In this document: positions 11,301 through 23,461 of the stretch, piece by piece
How the letters are laid out: each line of letters begins with the position of its first letter
How positions within the stretch are numbered: position 1 is the stretch's first letter
Source: Ricordea florida
Lineage: Eukaryota; Cnidaria; Anthozoa; Corallimorpharia; Ricordeidae
Reading direction: 5' to 3'
Length of the DNA stretch: 64,000 nucleotides
NCBI GenBank assembly: GCA_949710005.1
Contig: OX453280.1
Coordinates: 17,240,773 to 17,304,772, forward strand
Made by a program: the position numbers and the translations under genes
Notes under the pieces: generated by a model
Database searches by the model: none
The model's input: the letters and a program-made list of their open reading frames with translations, nothing else
What the model was told of the DNA's origin: nothing

Positions 11301-14300
11301 TACCTTGGAATCTGGCAGCGGCATCAAACACTACTCTCACTTTCCCTGGTTTGTTTGGGTTGATTACTGGGTGATGTGGGAGATACCAAGTAATGTTGCT
11401 GACAGTGGCAGCTTCCTCCTTGACCAGCTTTCTTGCATAGCCCTTGGAAACACATTCGTCTATTACAGCTCTGTACTTTGTCTCCAGGTTTGGGTCACGC
11501 TGAAAACGTCTCTTCAAGTGTTGGAGTCTCGCCTCAGCAAGTGCGCGATTGTAAGGAAGAGCAGGGTTATCATCTTTCCACAGAAGAGCTATCTGATAAT
11601 GGCCATCAACCTTGCAAATTGAGTCATCGATCTGCTTTAAAGCTCTTCGGTCTTCCACGGACATGGCCTTGGTTACACCCAACGTGGTACCGTATGATTC
11701 GATCTTCCAGAACTCTTCGAGCTGATGGCTTAGGGAAATATCTTCTCCACTAATAAGGTTCACTTGCACGCCTCTGCAGGCCTGACGAGCAGAGGAACCA
11801 CCTAATATGCTCCATCCGATGCATGACTTGATTGCAAGCGGCTCATTTGGTTTTCCCTTCTTTACCTCAAGAGGTATGAAAGCTTCTTGGACATTAGTGC
11901 CAAGCAAAACAGAGATCTTCTTCCTCTCCACTTCTGGGAAGCAAACATGCTTTAAATGTGGCCACTGTTCTAAAGACTTTGTGATCCTTGTATGCTTTAA
12001 GGGAATTGTAAGGTCCTTCACAGCCCACGCGGACTTGACATTGACTACATGGCCACTTGTGTTATCTACTGGGGCAATCTTAAAGTTGACCTTGAGGCCT
12101 TCTTCCTTTGAATCGGAGCTGTTCAATGTAGTAAGTGAAAGTTTGCTTGTCGATCCCTTTATGTTCAGCAACTGCACCAGAGAAGGGTCTATCATTGTTA
12201 TATCGGAGCCTGAATCAACTAGACCATAAGTAGAAATCTGATTACCGGCCTCATTCATCACTCTAATCGGGACCACTTGAAGTAGTACCTCACAGGAATT
12301 AAATGCTCCTTCAGCCGAACACGTGGAAGTGGTAGCCTGATCAGGTACCAAGTCCTGTTTGATGACATCCTCATTCTGGTTCACCTCTACCTGCCTTGCT
12401 TCGCCTTTGGGCCCAGTAAAATGTAACAGGGTGTGATGTGTTTTCCCACAGCCTTGAACCTTGCACCTGGTTGAGGATGTACACTTCTTTGAATTATGGC
12501 TGGTGGAATTGATGCAGTTGAAACAAATCTGCTTCTGCTTTACGAAAGTGCTTCTCTCTTGAGGAGATTTGGACTTGAAGACGTCACAACGGTACAGGCG
12601 GTGGGGCTGACAGCACATAGGGCAGGAATCTTGCTTCGCTGTCGTAATGGCACAGGAAGACACCCTTGAAGTCACTCCTCTACTTCTAGGTTTGGACCTG
12701 GAGGTCACAGTTTCCTCACGCCCACCACTGAAGAAGGGATGATTAGAAACATACGCTCTTTCCTTAAGAAAGTCTACAACATCCTTAAAACTTGGCATCA
12801 CTTGCCCCTTGCGCTCTAAACCATTCAAACGCTCCGCAAATTTGGCTTGCATCCACTTAGGTAGCCGTGCAATAATTTTCTCCAAGTTATCGAAATTCAT
12901 CTCACTCAGGTATCCCATGGACTCTAGGGTATCATACGTAATCTGTGCTGTATCAGCGTAGAGCTGTAAGTCCACTTTATCGGTTGCCTGAATAGCAGGT
13001 CCCTTTGTCAAGGATTCTACACAAGCTCTCACAACTTGAAAAGGTTGGCCAAATCGCTCCTCTAGGGTCTTCAGCGCCCTTGTTAGCCCATTTGGTAATG
13101 GCTCGTATCTCTGTACTGCAGTCAGTGCAGGACCTTCTAAAAACTGTAGAAGACGGGCCATTTTAACAGAATCATCAAGTGGTCTTGTCTCAACCATTTG
13201 CCTGAATCTCTGGCGGAAGGCTGGGTATTTTTCTGGGGATCCATCAAACTTTTGGACTTGCACATGAGGAAGATCATAAGAGGCACTCATCCTCTCCATT
13301 GAAGACATGATGGCAATAAGGCTTTCGTTCACAACTGAACCAGTCGTACTGGGTTGTTGTACACAGTAGGTACTCACAGGTGGGTATGGCATAATCGTTC
13401 CTACTAGGGAGGCTTGAGGTAACTGCTGGGAGTTTCCTTGACCTTGCACTTGACCCATCTCAGTTCCAGTCTTCACAACTTCAGACTTGGCAGGGAATTT
13501 CACACTTGCTTGCAGCTCATTGCATGGTTTGGGAATTGATGGATGAGGGTCGTTCACCACAGGTGTGGATGTGTGAGGAGGATGTGTTTTGGAAGCTAAG
13601 CAATGCGTATCACCAGTAAAGTTTGCCGGTGGCAGGGTTGCAGTCAAGCTTGGGGGTTGTTGTGGGTTATTCACCGGATCTATGTCATGCTGACGGGCCT
13701 TCTGCTCATCATCCGGTTTACCTTCAAACCTTGCCTCTTCTCCTTCTGCAAGCGTGGCCTCTAAACTGGCTAACTCCGCCTCATTCCTTGCGGCAGCAAC
13801 TTCCCTTTCTGCCTCTAATTTAGTTAATTCGAGCCTGTACTCCAATTCCGTTCGTTTAATTTCCATCTCAATCCTTTTCGTTTCCAACTCAACTACCTTC
13901 CTACCCATCTCTTCGGCTTGTTGTTGAACAAGTGCTGCCCTTGCTGCTTGAGCCTTGGCCTCACGAGCCTTAGAGCTACACATACTTAATTGTGAACAAT
14001 GGCTTCTCACAGACTTCACAGAGCCAGGGGGAGACACTTTCTTCAACACTCTAACTTCCTCTGAAACCTGATTATTATAGAACACAGCAGCGTTCTCTAC
14101 AAACTGTTCTATTCTATCATTAAACGTGCGAATTCTTGAGTGCTGCGCTGCACGGTCATTTAAAACACGTTGATATTTCTCACACGAGGTATCGAGTAAA
14201 TCGGCATATTTATCACAGCAAGCGCAATATTGTTCCCATGCAGCATTAAGTTGAATTTGTCGAGATCGTACCTTAACGAGGTTGCTGAAATCTTTGAGAC

Positions 14301-14403
14301 ACTCATCCAGCTCACTACATACTCTTGAAATGACTGATAAATGTCCTCTGCGGGATCTGTCGAGTGATTCCAGTCTTTCGTACATTATTCCTTGTTGAGC
14401 CAT
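8383..14403 (-). CDS. BEL/Pao gag-pol polyprotein
   Basis: 2006 residues with no frameshift. Domains in order: N-terminal region with a long charged coiled coil (about 145-225); DUF1759-type gag domain (about 380-530); Cys/His knuckles (about 595-660, CFNC-H-C); retropepsin-like DUF1758 protease with VDSGSD (about 730); reverse transcriptase from VVFDAAA (about 1023) to YVDD (about 1146); RNase H/Peptidase_A17 region with FADAS (about 1324) and SDSK; H2C2 integrase zinc finger ([10 protein letters not shown], about 1634); integrase core with D in GLDFFGPF, D in WSDNGT and E in GVWERL (about 1704, 1766, 1822); DUF5641-like C-terminus. YVDD and the domain order are those of Pao/BEL. The first ATG follows the 5' LTR by about 140 bp. 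All visible catalytic residues are kept, so it may be active. Confidence 0.95.
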   Translation of the reverse strand: MAQQGIMYERLESLDRSRRGHLSVISRVCSELDECLKDFSNLVKVRSRQIQLNAAWEQYCACCDKYADLLDTSCEKYQRVLNDRAAQHSRIRTFNDRIEQFVENAAVFYNNQVSEEVRVLKKVSPPGSVKSVRSHCSQLSMCSSKAREAKAQAARAALVQQQAEEMGRKVVELETKRIEMEIKRTELEYRLELTKLEAEREVAAARNEAELASLEATLAEGEEARFEGKPDDEQKARQHDIDPVNNPQQPPSLTATLPPANFTGDTHCLASKTHPPHTSTPVVNDPHPSIPKPCNELQASVKFPAKSEVVKTGTEMGQVQGQGNSQQLPQASLVGTIMPYPPVSTYCVQQPSTTGSVVNESLIAIMSSMERMSASYDLPHVQVQKFDGSPEKYPAFRQRFRQMVETRPLDDSVKMARLLQFLEGPALTAVQRYEPLPNGLTRALKTLEERFGQPFQVVRACVESLTKGPAIQATDKVDLQLYADTAQITYDTLESMGYLSEMNFDNLEKIIARLPKWMQAKFAERLNGLERKGQVMPSFKDVVDFLKERAYVSNHPFFSGGREETVTSRSKPRSRGVTSRVSSCAITTAKQDSCPMCCQPHRLYRCDVFKSKSPQERSTFVKQKQICFNCINSTSHNSKKCTSSTRCKVQGCGKTHHTLLHFTGPKGEARQVEVNQNEDVIKQDLVPDQATTSTCSAEGAFNSCEVLLQVVPIRVMNEAGNQISTYGLVDSGSDITMIDPSLVQLLNIKGSTSKLSLTTLNSSDSKEEGLKVNFKIAPVDNTSGHVVNVKSAWAVKDLTIPLKHTRITKSLEQWPHLKHVCFPEVERKKISVLLGTNVQEAFIPLEVKKGKPNEPLAIKSCIGWSILGGSSARQACRGVQVNLISGEDISLSHQLEEFWKIESYGTTLGVTKAMSVEDRRALKQIDDSICKVDGHYQIALLWKDDNPALPYNRALAEARLQHLKRRFQRDPNLETKYRAVIDECVSKGYARKLVKEEAATVSNITWYLPHHPVINPNKPGKVRVVFDAAARFQGTSLNDKLLQGPSLTSDLTGVLLRFRQDQVAFSADIEGMFYQTKVRPGDTDALRFLWWSGSINDPPEEYKMLVHIFGAKSSPCCAIKALNTSAEDNKAAYTPDVIETVRRNFYVDDVLKSVPSTKQAISLTSDLTKLLKEGGFNLTKFTSNNREVLASIPPERRANPKLDLDLDQLPLERALDVYWDAQSDAFKFRSIKKCKPHTKRGLLSITSSLYDPLGFIAPFVFSARVLLQELWRQKLPWDQEIPEPYLSQWQRWLEQLPQVATVDIPRCYKTNSLGVSTTLQLHNFADASRSGYAAVSYLRFTDEQGRVHCSFVMGKTRNAPVKELTIPRLELQAAVLTTRLNKMILRELDLPIDKVFMWSDSKTVLQYIANQTKRFHTFVSNRVAEIHETTSPEQWRHVPGEVNPADDGSRGVCATYFQAKCPWWSGPEFLLHPEDKWPHTKIEDLPDDDKEIRNFQTVAFTTDTSVIDLLLQRYSSWSFLLRIISWVLRFVKYVKKEKPASPLSSTLSLKELEQARNEVVRFVQRQHFYEEYLALKGGGQVKCHSKLANLSPILVNGFIRVGGRIHRAPIAFEAAHPMILPKAHPVTALIVRYYHHILGHAGREHVLSVMRQHFWILRGRSLVREIVNKCISCRRRNASSMQQAMADLPKERLVPYQPPFTYTGLDFFGPFHVKRARSTVKVYGCIFVCFNSRAVHIEDASSLETDTFIQALRRFFSVRGCPKEIWSDNGTNFTGAEKELRRSVQDLNEEKIKRELHAHEVEWYQCALPKWRFQPPAASHMSGVWERLIRSVRRVMNAILGNQSALVGLETLRTIFAEVVSILNSRPICPASDDPSDLDPLTPNHFLLQRRNLLVPPGVFSSEEQFSRKQWRHAQFLTNCFWSRWIREYVPTLQQRHKWLLNRRNLAVNDLVLVVDNTAPRCRWLLGRVMKVLPGEDARVRSAEVKTKHSRLIRPITKLCLLEEAR

Positions 14404-14543
14404 GATATAAATCGTTCACCGCCGGGTCTCTTGAGGGTTTGACTTTGCCATACAATAGCTGACCACTTAAACGAACTTCAACAGCGTTCACATGCACTGT
14501 TCCACCAAAATCCACAAATACGGCGTGTTTTTCTTGCAAACAA

Positions 14544-14874
14544 TGTCCGGGGACAAATGGGTGGAGACTCAAAAACACCGTCCGGTAGACAAATGACACT
14601 GGGATTTTGGCTTTACGATGCTTTACTGTTTTAACACCAACGTTACACAGATTTCGGAATACCGTACGTCTCACCTTTCTTCGCTGGATTACGGCAACCC
14701 GCAAGAAAAACACGATGAGCGTCTCCGCACTATTAGCTTGATAGATTTTTTCTCACGAGCATATGGCAAAAACAGAAACTTGATATCCCTTGGCACGTTG
14801 GTATTTGCCCGAATGGATATCGTAATCGATACGGACTACTGGAATTATAAACTTGTTGAGGAATAACCTCAACA
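14544..14874 (-). repeat. 5' LTR of the BEL/Pao element
   Basis: Partner of 7949-8279; same length and one visible substitution. By family it would carry the promoter and polyadenylation signals of the element. The flank TACAT completes the target site duplication. Confidence 0.93.
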
Positions 14875-15027
14875 TACATGTACTGTAGTTCGAGATAGCA
14901 GAGAGGTCAAGACTCTAGTAAATCTTCCAAAAAAGATAAGAGCGAAGTGGTTCAGTAGCAGACGCACCAAAGTGTAACGAAGTAAGGCATTACTAACAAT
15001 ATGGAGAAAGCACATCATAAATCTTAC

Positions 15028-15219
15028 CTATTGATATGGCCAACATGGTACCAACAGATCCCATGACAAAACAAGACATCAAGGCAGGGAGAACTTTACA
15101 CATGACTGCTCCAAACGGCCAGTGGAAGTTTAACTCAAAGTACACAACAGTGAAGGGTATACAAAGCAGTCCAACTCCAAGATCGGCAACAGCGAGATTG
15201 GCTATCAGATAACCAGTTA
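15028..15219 (-). CDS. GPCR exon 2: helix 2 to helix 3
   Basis: 192 bp between acceptor TTGTTATAG and donor ATAG/GTAAGA. Encodes helix 2 with the conserved NLAVADLGVG, the conserved Trp and Cys before helix 3 (FHWPFGAVMCKV), and most of helix 3 (MLAISI). It enters in phase 1, fitting the exon at 18364-18532, and leaves in phase 1, so the D of the DRH motif is completed by the first two bases of exon 6362-6812. This exact fit, and the family motifs on each side, is the main evidence for the gene model. Confidence 0.82.
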
Positions 15220-17895
15220 CTATAACAACACAGAGAACAGGCAGAGAAGGCGGCTATTAACAGGCTCATTGGACTGGTTGAAAAATATAACAATTAATTA
15301 CATACAGAAACCCATAAGACTTGAAACATGTAACTGCCTTTGAATGTCTTCAGCCACAGCTTGTCCACATTCAGTCTACCATGTATCACATTTGGAAAGC
15401 AAGAGAACTGACCAAAGGAACCAATCAATGCCAACAAGCTTAAAGACTGGAGCAAGCAGTTCCCAAACATGGCAGTTAAGAAATATTGAATCTGGACAAG
15501 CGGTGAACGTGAGTTCCACGTTTCAAGTCTTATGGATCTCTGGCGCAAACAAAAAATTAATTACCAAATTAACAGCATTTCCAAAGCATTCTCTGTTGCA
15601 TTTCTATTTCTTGAAACTGGTCGCCTTAAGTAAAAAAGGTAGTAACTGCCTCAATACAAGATATGAAAGGCAATCTAAATCAAGGAACTGCAAGTAGTAA
15701 CCTTTGGAATCGTTGGGACGGTATTTCCGTGAAGAATTTCAAAGGTCCTAATATAATGCAGTTTAAAAATGTCCCGTTCCCGACCGGCCGGCGGTTAACT
15801 CCTTTTCGCCTTACAGTGACTTATATATTTTGCAGGTTATAAAAACTTTTTTCGGCTCTTTTTCCTGACCACTATGGTATGCGTCAACTGACTACTTCTG
15901 GCCACTTTGTGCAGCTACTCATGTGAATTATTGTATCACTTATTACCTATTCCCGACGGAGAGGTTTTAGCGAAAGGACATAATACATGTTTTGTTTTCC
16001 ATGCGCACGTCTGTCAATTAAATCTTCCCTGGTGGTCTTCATTTTAGTAAACAACATAGAAAACCAAAGGAAATTTAGTGGGTAACTTGAATTGTTTTTC
16101 GCCGCACCGAAACCAGTCAAGGCGGTGTCCAATTTAGACCAGTTTTTAGAGTATTCATTAATTACCTCAAACGTGTTCCCGAACACAGGGGACATGAAAT
16201 TCAATGTCAACAACAACGCGGTAACGCTTTTTAGTGGTTCGGCAGCGTCCGGAGAGCAGAAATTCTAGCTAGGCTATAATTCAAACCAAACAGCTCTTTA
16301 GGATGACACGAAGTCTATGTCTTTGTTGGGGCAAGGTTGCTGCCGGTTAGCTAGGACAGTATCTGGTCTGTAGAACACCGTGAAAACAGGGTCTGTTAAG
16401 ACTTTCGATAATTTTTGCGCTGCCTGAATTGAAGCTTGTTTTCATTAAATGTTATTTATCGGGTCGGCTTCTTCCCGTGAGATGCAATACAGGCATAAAC
16501 AAAACATTGAGTAGTGATTCCGATGAATTATCTTTTTATGACCTCGTTGACGTGCTTTGTAATTAATCATATTGTGACCTGCTATCTATTGCGTAAAGTT
16601 AACGCTGCTCCTAAAGATTGAAGTTTAAATATGACCTGGTAACGGCTCTACAGGTTATCATACTGCGCATCTATCGATTGAATGAAATACGTCGTCTGTT
16701 AGCGATAACTGATGACTAGGCTGCATTACCAACTATATTGAAGTGTTTAGTTTGTGGTGGCCCTCGGGCCACACGAAACACTGCAAAGTTCGTTTACGTC
16801 GCTATTCATTGTCTGCATTGTCCCATTAATTCTGGACGTCCAAAAAGCTACGCAGGGAACATTTTAAGCATTCTATTCGATTATTCAAATTCTTGACTAA
16901 AAAAATCCTGTCAAGAAAGGAAAGGAAAGACTTGCGGGGACTGACTAAGAAGTTCACGGTGCTACTGATATGCAACTAAACCGGAGAGGTCAAAAATATC
17001 TACTCCTCCTCCATTAATTTAATGTTGATAACAACTGCGATGTTGTCTAGAACATAGAACTGTAAATTTGCAATTACGTTTTTAAAATGATCGACCTCAG
17101 GCTAACGAAAACATAAGAAGTTACAAAGTTGTTTTCGGGTCTAATTTATACGATCAGTTACCAAATCATGTTTTACTCTTGTTTAGAAGTCTGATTGAGG
17201 AAAGGGCGTCTGGGCAACTCAGCTTGTAAAGTAAGACAATACTTGACTTATTGTCTACTATGGTTTGTTTTTCATTTAATAAATTGTTGTTAGTAATGTT
17301 TTTGCCAGAGACATTGTCCACGTTTCTTAAATGTTTGCCTTTGTTCCTTTGTGTATTCTTCAATGTCTGCGATCTTTCGAAATAAGACAGTAAAAGAGAA
17401 AATGAAAGGAAAAACCGTAGCTAAGTACAGCTGTACACAAATTTTGAGGACAATACGAGTGTAAAAGATTGTAAAATTGAATCTCCGACCTCAACTCGTA
17501 ATTGATTAACATGGAAGAAATTTACTATTCTAAGCCAGTTAATGAAATAAACGTCGAAACACATAAGCCTATGTAAACATGCTGGAAATGGAGGTTCAAC
17601 AATGTTTACAGTTCAACAGGAAAGGTAGACACCTTTTTTTCTTGTAGAGAAAGCAAGCTGTTGCTTCAGACAGGCCGAATGGCAGAGCTGTGACAAATAT
17701 GTCCGGAACAGAAAATTGGTCCGGAAGAATCGGCCGCGAATAATCTTGAGCGAAATTTGTTTAGCAAATACGCTTTTGGCACCGGGATGTAACGACGATT
17801 GTTATATTGTTACCTCAGGAAATTCTAGAGTCGGAGAGTTCGTGGATGTTCCTCAGACCTCCCGACAGCCGATAAAACAACACTCAGCTCCAAAC
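15220..17895. other. GPCR intron 1, 3' part
   Basis: No gene or clear repeat found. Short open frames at 15294-15697 and 15947-16216 have no family signature. Confidence 0.45.
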
Positions 17896-17909
17896 ATATG
17901 TCATACTTT

Positions 17910-18174
17910 GAAAAATGGTAGGGTTGTGTCAAAATGTAAGTTGAAGCCACACATATGGGCACTGACATAATTCATAATGTGGGAACCCAGAGCTCATCTG
18001 CTAGCTGTGCCATGCTGATGAGGCCTAACAAGGCCGAAACAGCTGTCCATGGCTTCTGGCTTTTGAGCTCAATTTTTTTCCCCTTTTTTTTGGTAGCAAC
18101 AGGGCTTAATCCCTTCTACCACTGTCGCCTCAGTGCGCATATGTGTGGCTTCAACTTACCCTTATTACATTATG
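17910..18174 (+). mobile_element. Short retroelement carrying a hammerhead ribozyme
   Basis: A 265-bp unit flanked by a perfect 14-bp direct repeat, ATATGTCATACTTT, at 17896-17909 and 18175-18188, which looks like a target duplication. Inside are 29-bp inverted arms at 17937-17965 and 18130-18158 (containing TTGAAGCCACACATATG) around a hammerhead motif. Hammerheads of this minimal form occur in Penelope-like elements, retrozymes and some SINE-like repeats. No reverse transcriptase is present, so this copy is non-autonomous or a truncated Penelope-like terminus. It lies in intron 1 of the GPCR gene, on the opposite strand. Confidence 0.65.
18009..18053 (+). ncRNA. Type I hammerhead ribozyme
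   Basis: All core elements are in order. Stem I strand GCCATG (18009-18014); conserved CTGATGA (18015-18021); stem II GGCC-TAACAA-GGCC (18022-18035); GAAA (18036-18039); stem III made by the 8-nt palindrome ACAGCTGT (18039-18046); H17 is C at 18047; then CATGGC (18048-18053) closes stem I perfectly. An outer stem I segment GAGCTC pairs between 17990-17995 and 18065-18070, leaving an internal loop typical of type I tertiary contacts. Predicted cleavage lies between 18047 and 18048. The very short stem III suggests activity as a dimer, as described for retroelement hammerheads. Confidence 0.85.
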
Positions 18175-18363
18175 ATATGTCATACTTTCTTTACTGTGGA
18201 AAGATAGACTGAGTGGAACAGATTCTGTTTCCTTCAATGTTTATACTGATAGAAGTGAAATGAAGCGGGAGAATCTAACAAATCCTCTCCTAATTACAAG
18301 CTACATTACGAGATTCACGGTTACCTTTTTCAATCTTGATATTAAAAAAAAACACAAGCTTAC

Positions 18364-18532
18364 CTGTGTGCAACTCCCGTGTTTTGTATACCACGAAAAC
18401 AACAAGCGCATTACCAAAGGTTGCGATGAAAAAAATGAATCCGTACAAAGTCAAACGGAAAATCCGAAGACCCAAAGGTTCCATGACATAGGCCACCGTA
18501 CTTTCAGGAGAGATTTCGCTTGAGTTGTTCAT
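18364..18532 (-). CDS. First coding exon of the assembled GPCR gene
   Basis: Starts at ATG 18530-18532 with an N-glycosylation-like NNSS, then a short N-terminus and helix 1 with GNALVVFVVY, ending KTRELHT. The donor is ACACAG/GTAAGC in phase 1. Exon 2 at 15028-15219 begins with the two bases needed to complete the Val codon, giving the normal intracellular loop 1 into helix 2. The frame open beyond 18364 is intron. The gene reads leftwards: 18364-18532, 15028-15219, 6362-6812, then 4491-4662 or 3722-3917. A promoter was not identified. Confidence 0.8.
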
Positions 18533-21500
18533 CTTTGAAACCGAAGCGTTGTTCAGCCCCAGAGTGCTGTTGTCTGTTCCGAGTGAAATAGCTTTGTCCC
18601 TTTCTTGAAGTTACCAGATGCACTTAATGGTTTACTCTTTGCATACCAACTTGGCTGTGGTCGTTTGACTTACGCCTGGCTCCTCACTTAGGCTCTGGGG
18701 CCTTTTAGCGACGTTATTGCTTTTGTGTGCTGAAATGCGACCTCTAAGTTTACTATTTAAACAAACCAATGTCACTTAAGGAGATTGATTCTACTGATTC
18801 CTGATTGTGGCGTCACAATGCGTGTAAGTGGGTTGATGGGGATTCGGTTCCCGGTAGATCTGGTGCTGAAATCTCAAGAAACGAGAGCATTAAATGGCCA
18901 TTCAGGATGTCAGATGTTATCAATTTGACGAGGTGTTTTAGAGTTCAAACGGGATTTGGCCGCAAACAAAGAGAATATGGTAATATTGTGTTTTAACGTG
19001 AACGGAAAAAGAGATTTCACAACAACGATTAACCCCAGTCACAGCGGAAAAGTCCACACTAATACTCGCTATGATCGCTCAGCTTCTTTCAGGTATCGCG
19101 GCGGCGAGAAGAGTAATGAAGTCTGTGTTTGCCTTGTTCGAAAGGCAAGCCAAGTCGACGCTCTTTCAAGGCTGCCAGGTACCTTGACGGTTTCCCCAAG
19201 GAGATATCGTTGGATTATCATTTTATCGAAAAGGTCAAAAGTAATTAAGAAGTTCGTCGATTATGAAAGATAATACGGGATCATTATACTCAGTCGGAGA
19301 CGTGCTTTAGTTCAAAGCATCCAAGCCGTGACCGGAAATTTCTGTCGGTACATCAATATTAGCGCATCTGACCTACATTCATAAGACATTTTTAAAAAAA
19401 AATCAGAGCTGGATTGTAAAGGTTTACTAGCAATTCTCATGCAGAGGTAAGGATCAAATCACAGCTTGACAAGGAATCGAAACGAGAAAACTTGAACATT
19501 TTGAGTCTCTAATGTAAAATTTTTCAACACCAATGTATTGTTTTTCATTCATCAAAATGACTATAGGGAAGTTACAATTGAACGCTGTTTTCCGACTGAC
19601 TACCGCTGATACATTTTCAATACCACATTCCTAAATACGGCGTGAATCTGTTGTTTATAAATTGAAGTTCTTCCAGGGCAACATGAAGAAATTGGATTGA
19701 CGGTATTTTTCAGTTCGATTTCTGATAAGCATGGTGCAATGATTTTTCTAACAAAGCAAAAAAACACCATGCAATTATAACGTAATCAGGATCCTATTGA
19801 GTAATTTGTAGATTAGCAACAGACGCTTTAGTTTAGCTGACGCAAAAAAGGCATCTGCCGTTAATTTATAAATTCCGGAAAATACGAGACATACAGAGTT
19901 ATTAAGAGACACCCACTTTTTGCTTATTATTGAAGTGTGGGCGCAACTCGTTTGCCGCTTTCTATATAATTCAGCCTCATGTTTGGTCCTTACATTAATA
20001 CTTGACAAAGCTTAACCTTTCACGTACTCCCAGAAACGATTTTTAAAAGATGAAACCTTTTTCTTATTATTCTAGTGCATTGTCTAGCGAACGGGTTATG
20101 AGAGTTGAGAATATGATCAGCTTAAAAGGATATTGAGTCAATCTAATCATACTTAAGTCTCCAAACTAACATACAGAGAAATGCATGACACTTACTAAGG
20201 GAGAATTACTTGTCAGATATCTTGGGAGCCTAATCCTGGACTTCACTTCAAAGATGTGCAGCTTTAGAGATGGCACTGTACATGGAGGTGTTCTGTTCAT
20301 CCAAGGTCATCAGATGGTGGTTATGCGAAATAATTGTACACACTGTTGGACTTAGCACTACCTACAAGTCTACTACTCCGACATAAAGGCTTAAACTAGG
20401 TCAGTGGTGGACGTCAATAGTGTCAATAATAGTGTCTGCCCCAGCAATAGACCTTATTCGCTTATACATTTTGTTTTCTCAATACAGATCATGTGATGAT
20501 ACTAAGGAGATTTGGTCCTCTGTCTTGTTCATTAAAAAGAGTGCATGCAGACACATTCATACTTGCATGCACTCTTTTTGATGAACAAGACAAAGGATCA
20601 AATCTCCTGAGTATCATTACATGATCTGTATTGGGAAAACAAAATATGCAAGCGAATAAGGTCTATTGACATCGGCTCTAAGATGTTGAGCAAAAGATGA
20701 AAATAGTAAGTTGATAGCTAAAGGCCACCACTTACCTCTCATCAGACCAGGAGAAAACTGAAGGGATATCCGTTCACTTTGGCTTTCAGGACTCCCTGTA
20801 GTTAGAGCCCTTATTTCTTTACAGTGGTTCTTCAAGCGGTTTAAGCTGTTATCAGTCTTTTTGTGAATGCAACAATTGCGGTTTCCTTCGTCTTGCAAAT
20901 ACGTATGTTGAGTAAAATCCATCAATTTGTGGACAAAACAAGCGTCAGTCAAGAACAGAGCTGTTTTCCAAGCTTAGGATAACTACCATTGCAAGGAACG
21001 CTGTCGGGTTCCATTGTGAACGACGGGGGGCGAATATGAGCTAAACAGATATGGTGTTATCAGATTGGGAAATGTGTGTAGACGCGTAAGACATGAAAAA
21101 GAGGAACTGTGATATGGCAAAGCCAAGAATTTTTCTCCACGTCTACTGAAACTAAGGCTGAACGTTAACGCGGGCAGTGGAAAAAAAAAATACAGTGAGC
21201 CATGGGGCTGTAGTGACCGTCTTTAAAGATCGTGTTTAAAAACACACCCTCATTCAACTGTTAATCACCATCACTCGTCACTCCCATGCAACAACCATGT
21301 CCCCGCGTCATTCCCACAGTGTCCTCTGTCTTTGTTTTCTGCTGTCACTGCTCCCCCATTCACCGGCGGCCACTGTGGATCCGCCTTCCCTTCATCTCTC
21401 TGATTCTACTGACCTTCCGAGGTTGTTTTTTACTGTCTTCCTCTGGCACTGACCACAATCCCATGCCACCACATGCCCTAAGTGAGGTGACCCAGGAAAC

Positions 21501-22226
21501 GATTACGAACTGTGCCTGATACCCCACTGAGTCCACTAAAATTCACATCGACTGCCACTGATTAACGCAATCAATGAATTTAAGGTACCGCCAGCTGTGT
21601 CATGTTTAATACTCTTTGCAAAACAATCAAGTATATATTCTCCCTATGGAACATCCCATATGAGCCGGGTTTCAAGATGCGTTGCTATGCTAGACATGTG
21701 ATACTACCAATTCTGTTGGTTTTTTTTTTTACAATTCGCGATGACTACTCCTGCACGGGGAGGGACTGGGGGATGGATGGGTGAAGAGAGTACTTTTAGA
21801 ATTCTTGTGCCTCTGGGCCTCCGAATACCGAGCCTACACCAAATGCAGACTTACTTTAGCTGATTTATTTTAGACTTAAGTGCCAATATTCCTGCCTGTC
21901 CTAGAATCACTAGGAAACTTAGCACCAGGTTATTTTGCGACGGCGACGGCGACCGGAAGTGAGCTTTTGTTCCGGTAGACGTTCTTGAGTTGTCTGTCAT
22001 CTGCTTTGTTTCGCGCGAACGTGAAAACCTACATAAAAATTTTGGCGTTGACTCCAGAACGTGAGTACCTCTCGTTCACTAGCTTGTCTCAAACTTGTTT
22101 TAAAATGTTAGTTTGCAATTGTTACCTTTTTAAAAGTATTTATCTTTCACGTTGTTCAAATTGTATACTCAAACACTGTAGGTAAAAGGTACGGACATTT
22201 TCATTTCTTGTTGCTTTGTGCAAAAG
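18533..22226. other. Spacer upstream of the GPCR gene
   Basis: No recognisable gene. Open frames such as 18956-19273, 20617-20952 and 21286-21519 lack family motifs and splice context. The notable structure is the palindrome at 20445-20668. Confidence 0.5.
20445..20668. repeat. Long near-perfect palindrome (fold-back element)
   Basis: Arms of about 105 bp (starting CAATAGACC and ending GGTCTATTG) are inverse copies separated by only about 10-15 bp around 20556. Within it, GAGTGCATGCA and TGCATGCACTC form the inner stem. No coding function seen. This is the longest tight hairpin in the window. Confidence 0.75.
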
Positions 22227-22652
22227 ATGTCGGCACCGGCCACCGATGGAAAGCCAAAGTAAGATTGACTATTGAGTTTTTCGAAGACATGACGACAGAA
22301 AATATTTTTATGCACATCTTTATAAGTTTACATTATTTTCTCGATCGACGGTCAAATGACTGAATTGTTGTATATTGCTTTAAGAGCTATGGAGTGGACT
22401 GAAGATCATGATGTTATTTTGCTTCGTGAAATCATGGCGAGCGATTTGTTTTCATTCAGAAAAGGAAGTGTTGCCAGAAAGAAAGTTGGGAATCCATCAC
22501 AATTAAGTTACATCAAGCTAGTGAAGACACCCAGTTTTCATCTCAAAGATAACAGGGCAGTAAAAGACCAATGGGTTCAAAGACACCATGGCTATATGGT
22601 GCCTGGAGGTGTATTCACAGTGGATAGGCGGTATCACCATAAACACTCATAG
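22227..22652 (+). pseudogene. SANT/Myb-like domain gene, frameshifted
   Basis: Exon 1 (ATG at 22227, ending at 22258 before GTAAGA) joins in phase to an exon starting at 22385, whose product begins with a SANT/Myb-type helix, WTEDHDVILLREIM, then FRKGSVAR. Cnidarian genomes have many genes of this type (family knowledge from memory). The expected Trp of the second helix (ESWESI) and the later block (DNRAVKDQW) lie in different frames. Two small compensating shifts therefore separate them, near 22475 and 22550. Either a pseudogene or assembly error. Product unknown; DNA binding is inferred from the fold only. Confidence 0.45.
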
Positions 22653-23461
22653 GCTGGTCTGTTGGCGAAAATGCATTCCTTTCCAAATCCTGGAGAAGGT
22701 TGGAGTCTATCAACATGCTTGCATCGTGGATAGCTTTACTAGGTGATCGCAAAATTTCCCCAAAGAGTTAAATTGGAGTATTTGTGTTAGTTTTCCTAAA
22801 ATATGAACAGACTTGACCGATATGCCCCACATGCCCCCTACATGTGAGACAGATTTACAGGGACCATTAGGGTTTTGGAAACTAGGGTGTGGAAATATTT
22901 ACTTCTTGGGTTTTGGTTTTGTTCGAAATCTATAGCGGTTTTTCAAGTGATATTTCGAGCAGTTCTTCAATTTCTTATAGGCCCCAACGTCACCCCTCCC
23001 TCTTATATAGCTCGTGTATGACAGTCCCCCCCCGGATGATACATATACTAGTGAAGCTAGGGATATGAAAGTGCTGCGGAAATTTGTCTGCGATCGTTGT
23101 AGGAAATTCAATTCTACCCCTGCGTATTGCCTCGGAAGTATGGCTCGCTGCATGAACTGAAATTAAAAAGTTTGACAGGCCTACACGACTCCCGCTGTTC
23201 TTATCTTAGGACTCTATCGTCACCCACTGTTCGAGAACTGAGCGCGCCATGGGAGTCCGGATGTTCCGGATATCGAACCTATGATAACTCTTCATTGCGG
23301 AAAAGTAGGATCGTTTGCATGTTTTTAGAGCATAGCGGGTAGTGGAAGGTGACGATGTTATGATAGTGACAGCTGTCAACCTTTGACGCGACAATTGCAA
23401 GGCATACAACCGAGGGTTTGAGCCGATGTGTCACGGTCAGGTGTAGGTCCTCTTCAGATTA

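Larger units (their letters stand above)
7949..14874 (-). mobile_element. Complete BEL/Pao LTR retrotransposon
   Basis: Bounded by two 331-bp LTRs (7949-8279 and 14544-14874) starting TG and ending CA, with the 5-bp target duplication TACAT at 7944-7948 and 14875-14879. The coding strand is minus, so 14544-14874 is the 5' LTR. A single uninterrupted gag-pol frame fills the interior. Only one LTR difference is visible, implying a very recent insertion. It sits in intron 2 of the GPCR gene, in the same orientation as the gene. No envelope gene is seen. I could not identify a convincing primer binding site or polypurine tract. Confidence 0.95.

Noticed and set aside
8351-13823. Plus-strand frames within 8.3-13.9 kb
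   Set aside because: Antisense shadows of the BEL/Pao gag-pol gene.
14315-14713. Minus-strand frame covering the 5' LTR
   Set aside because: Chance frame through LTR and leader sequence, repeated in the other LTR at 7927-8118; no domain.
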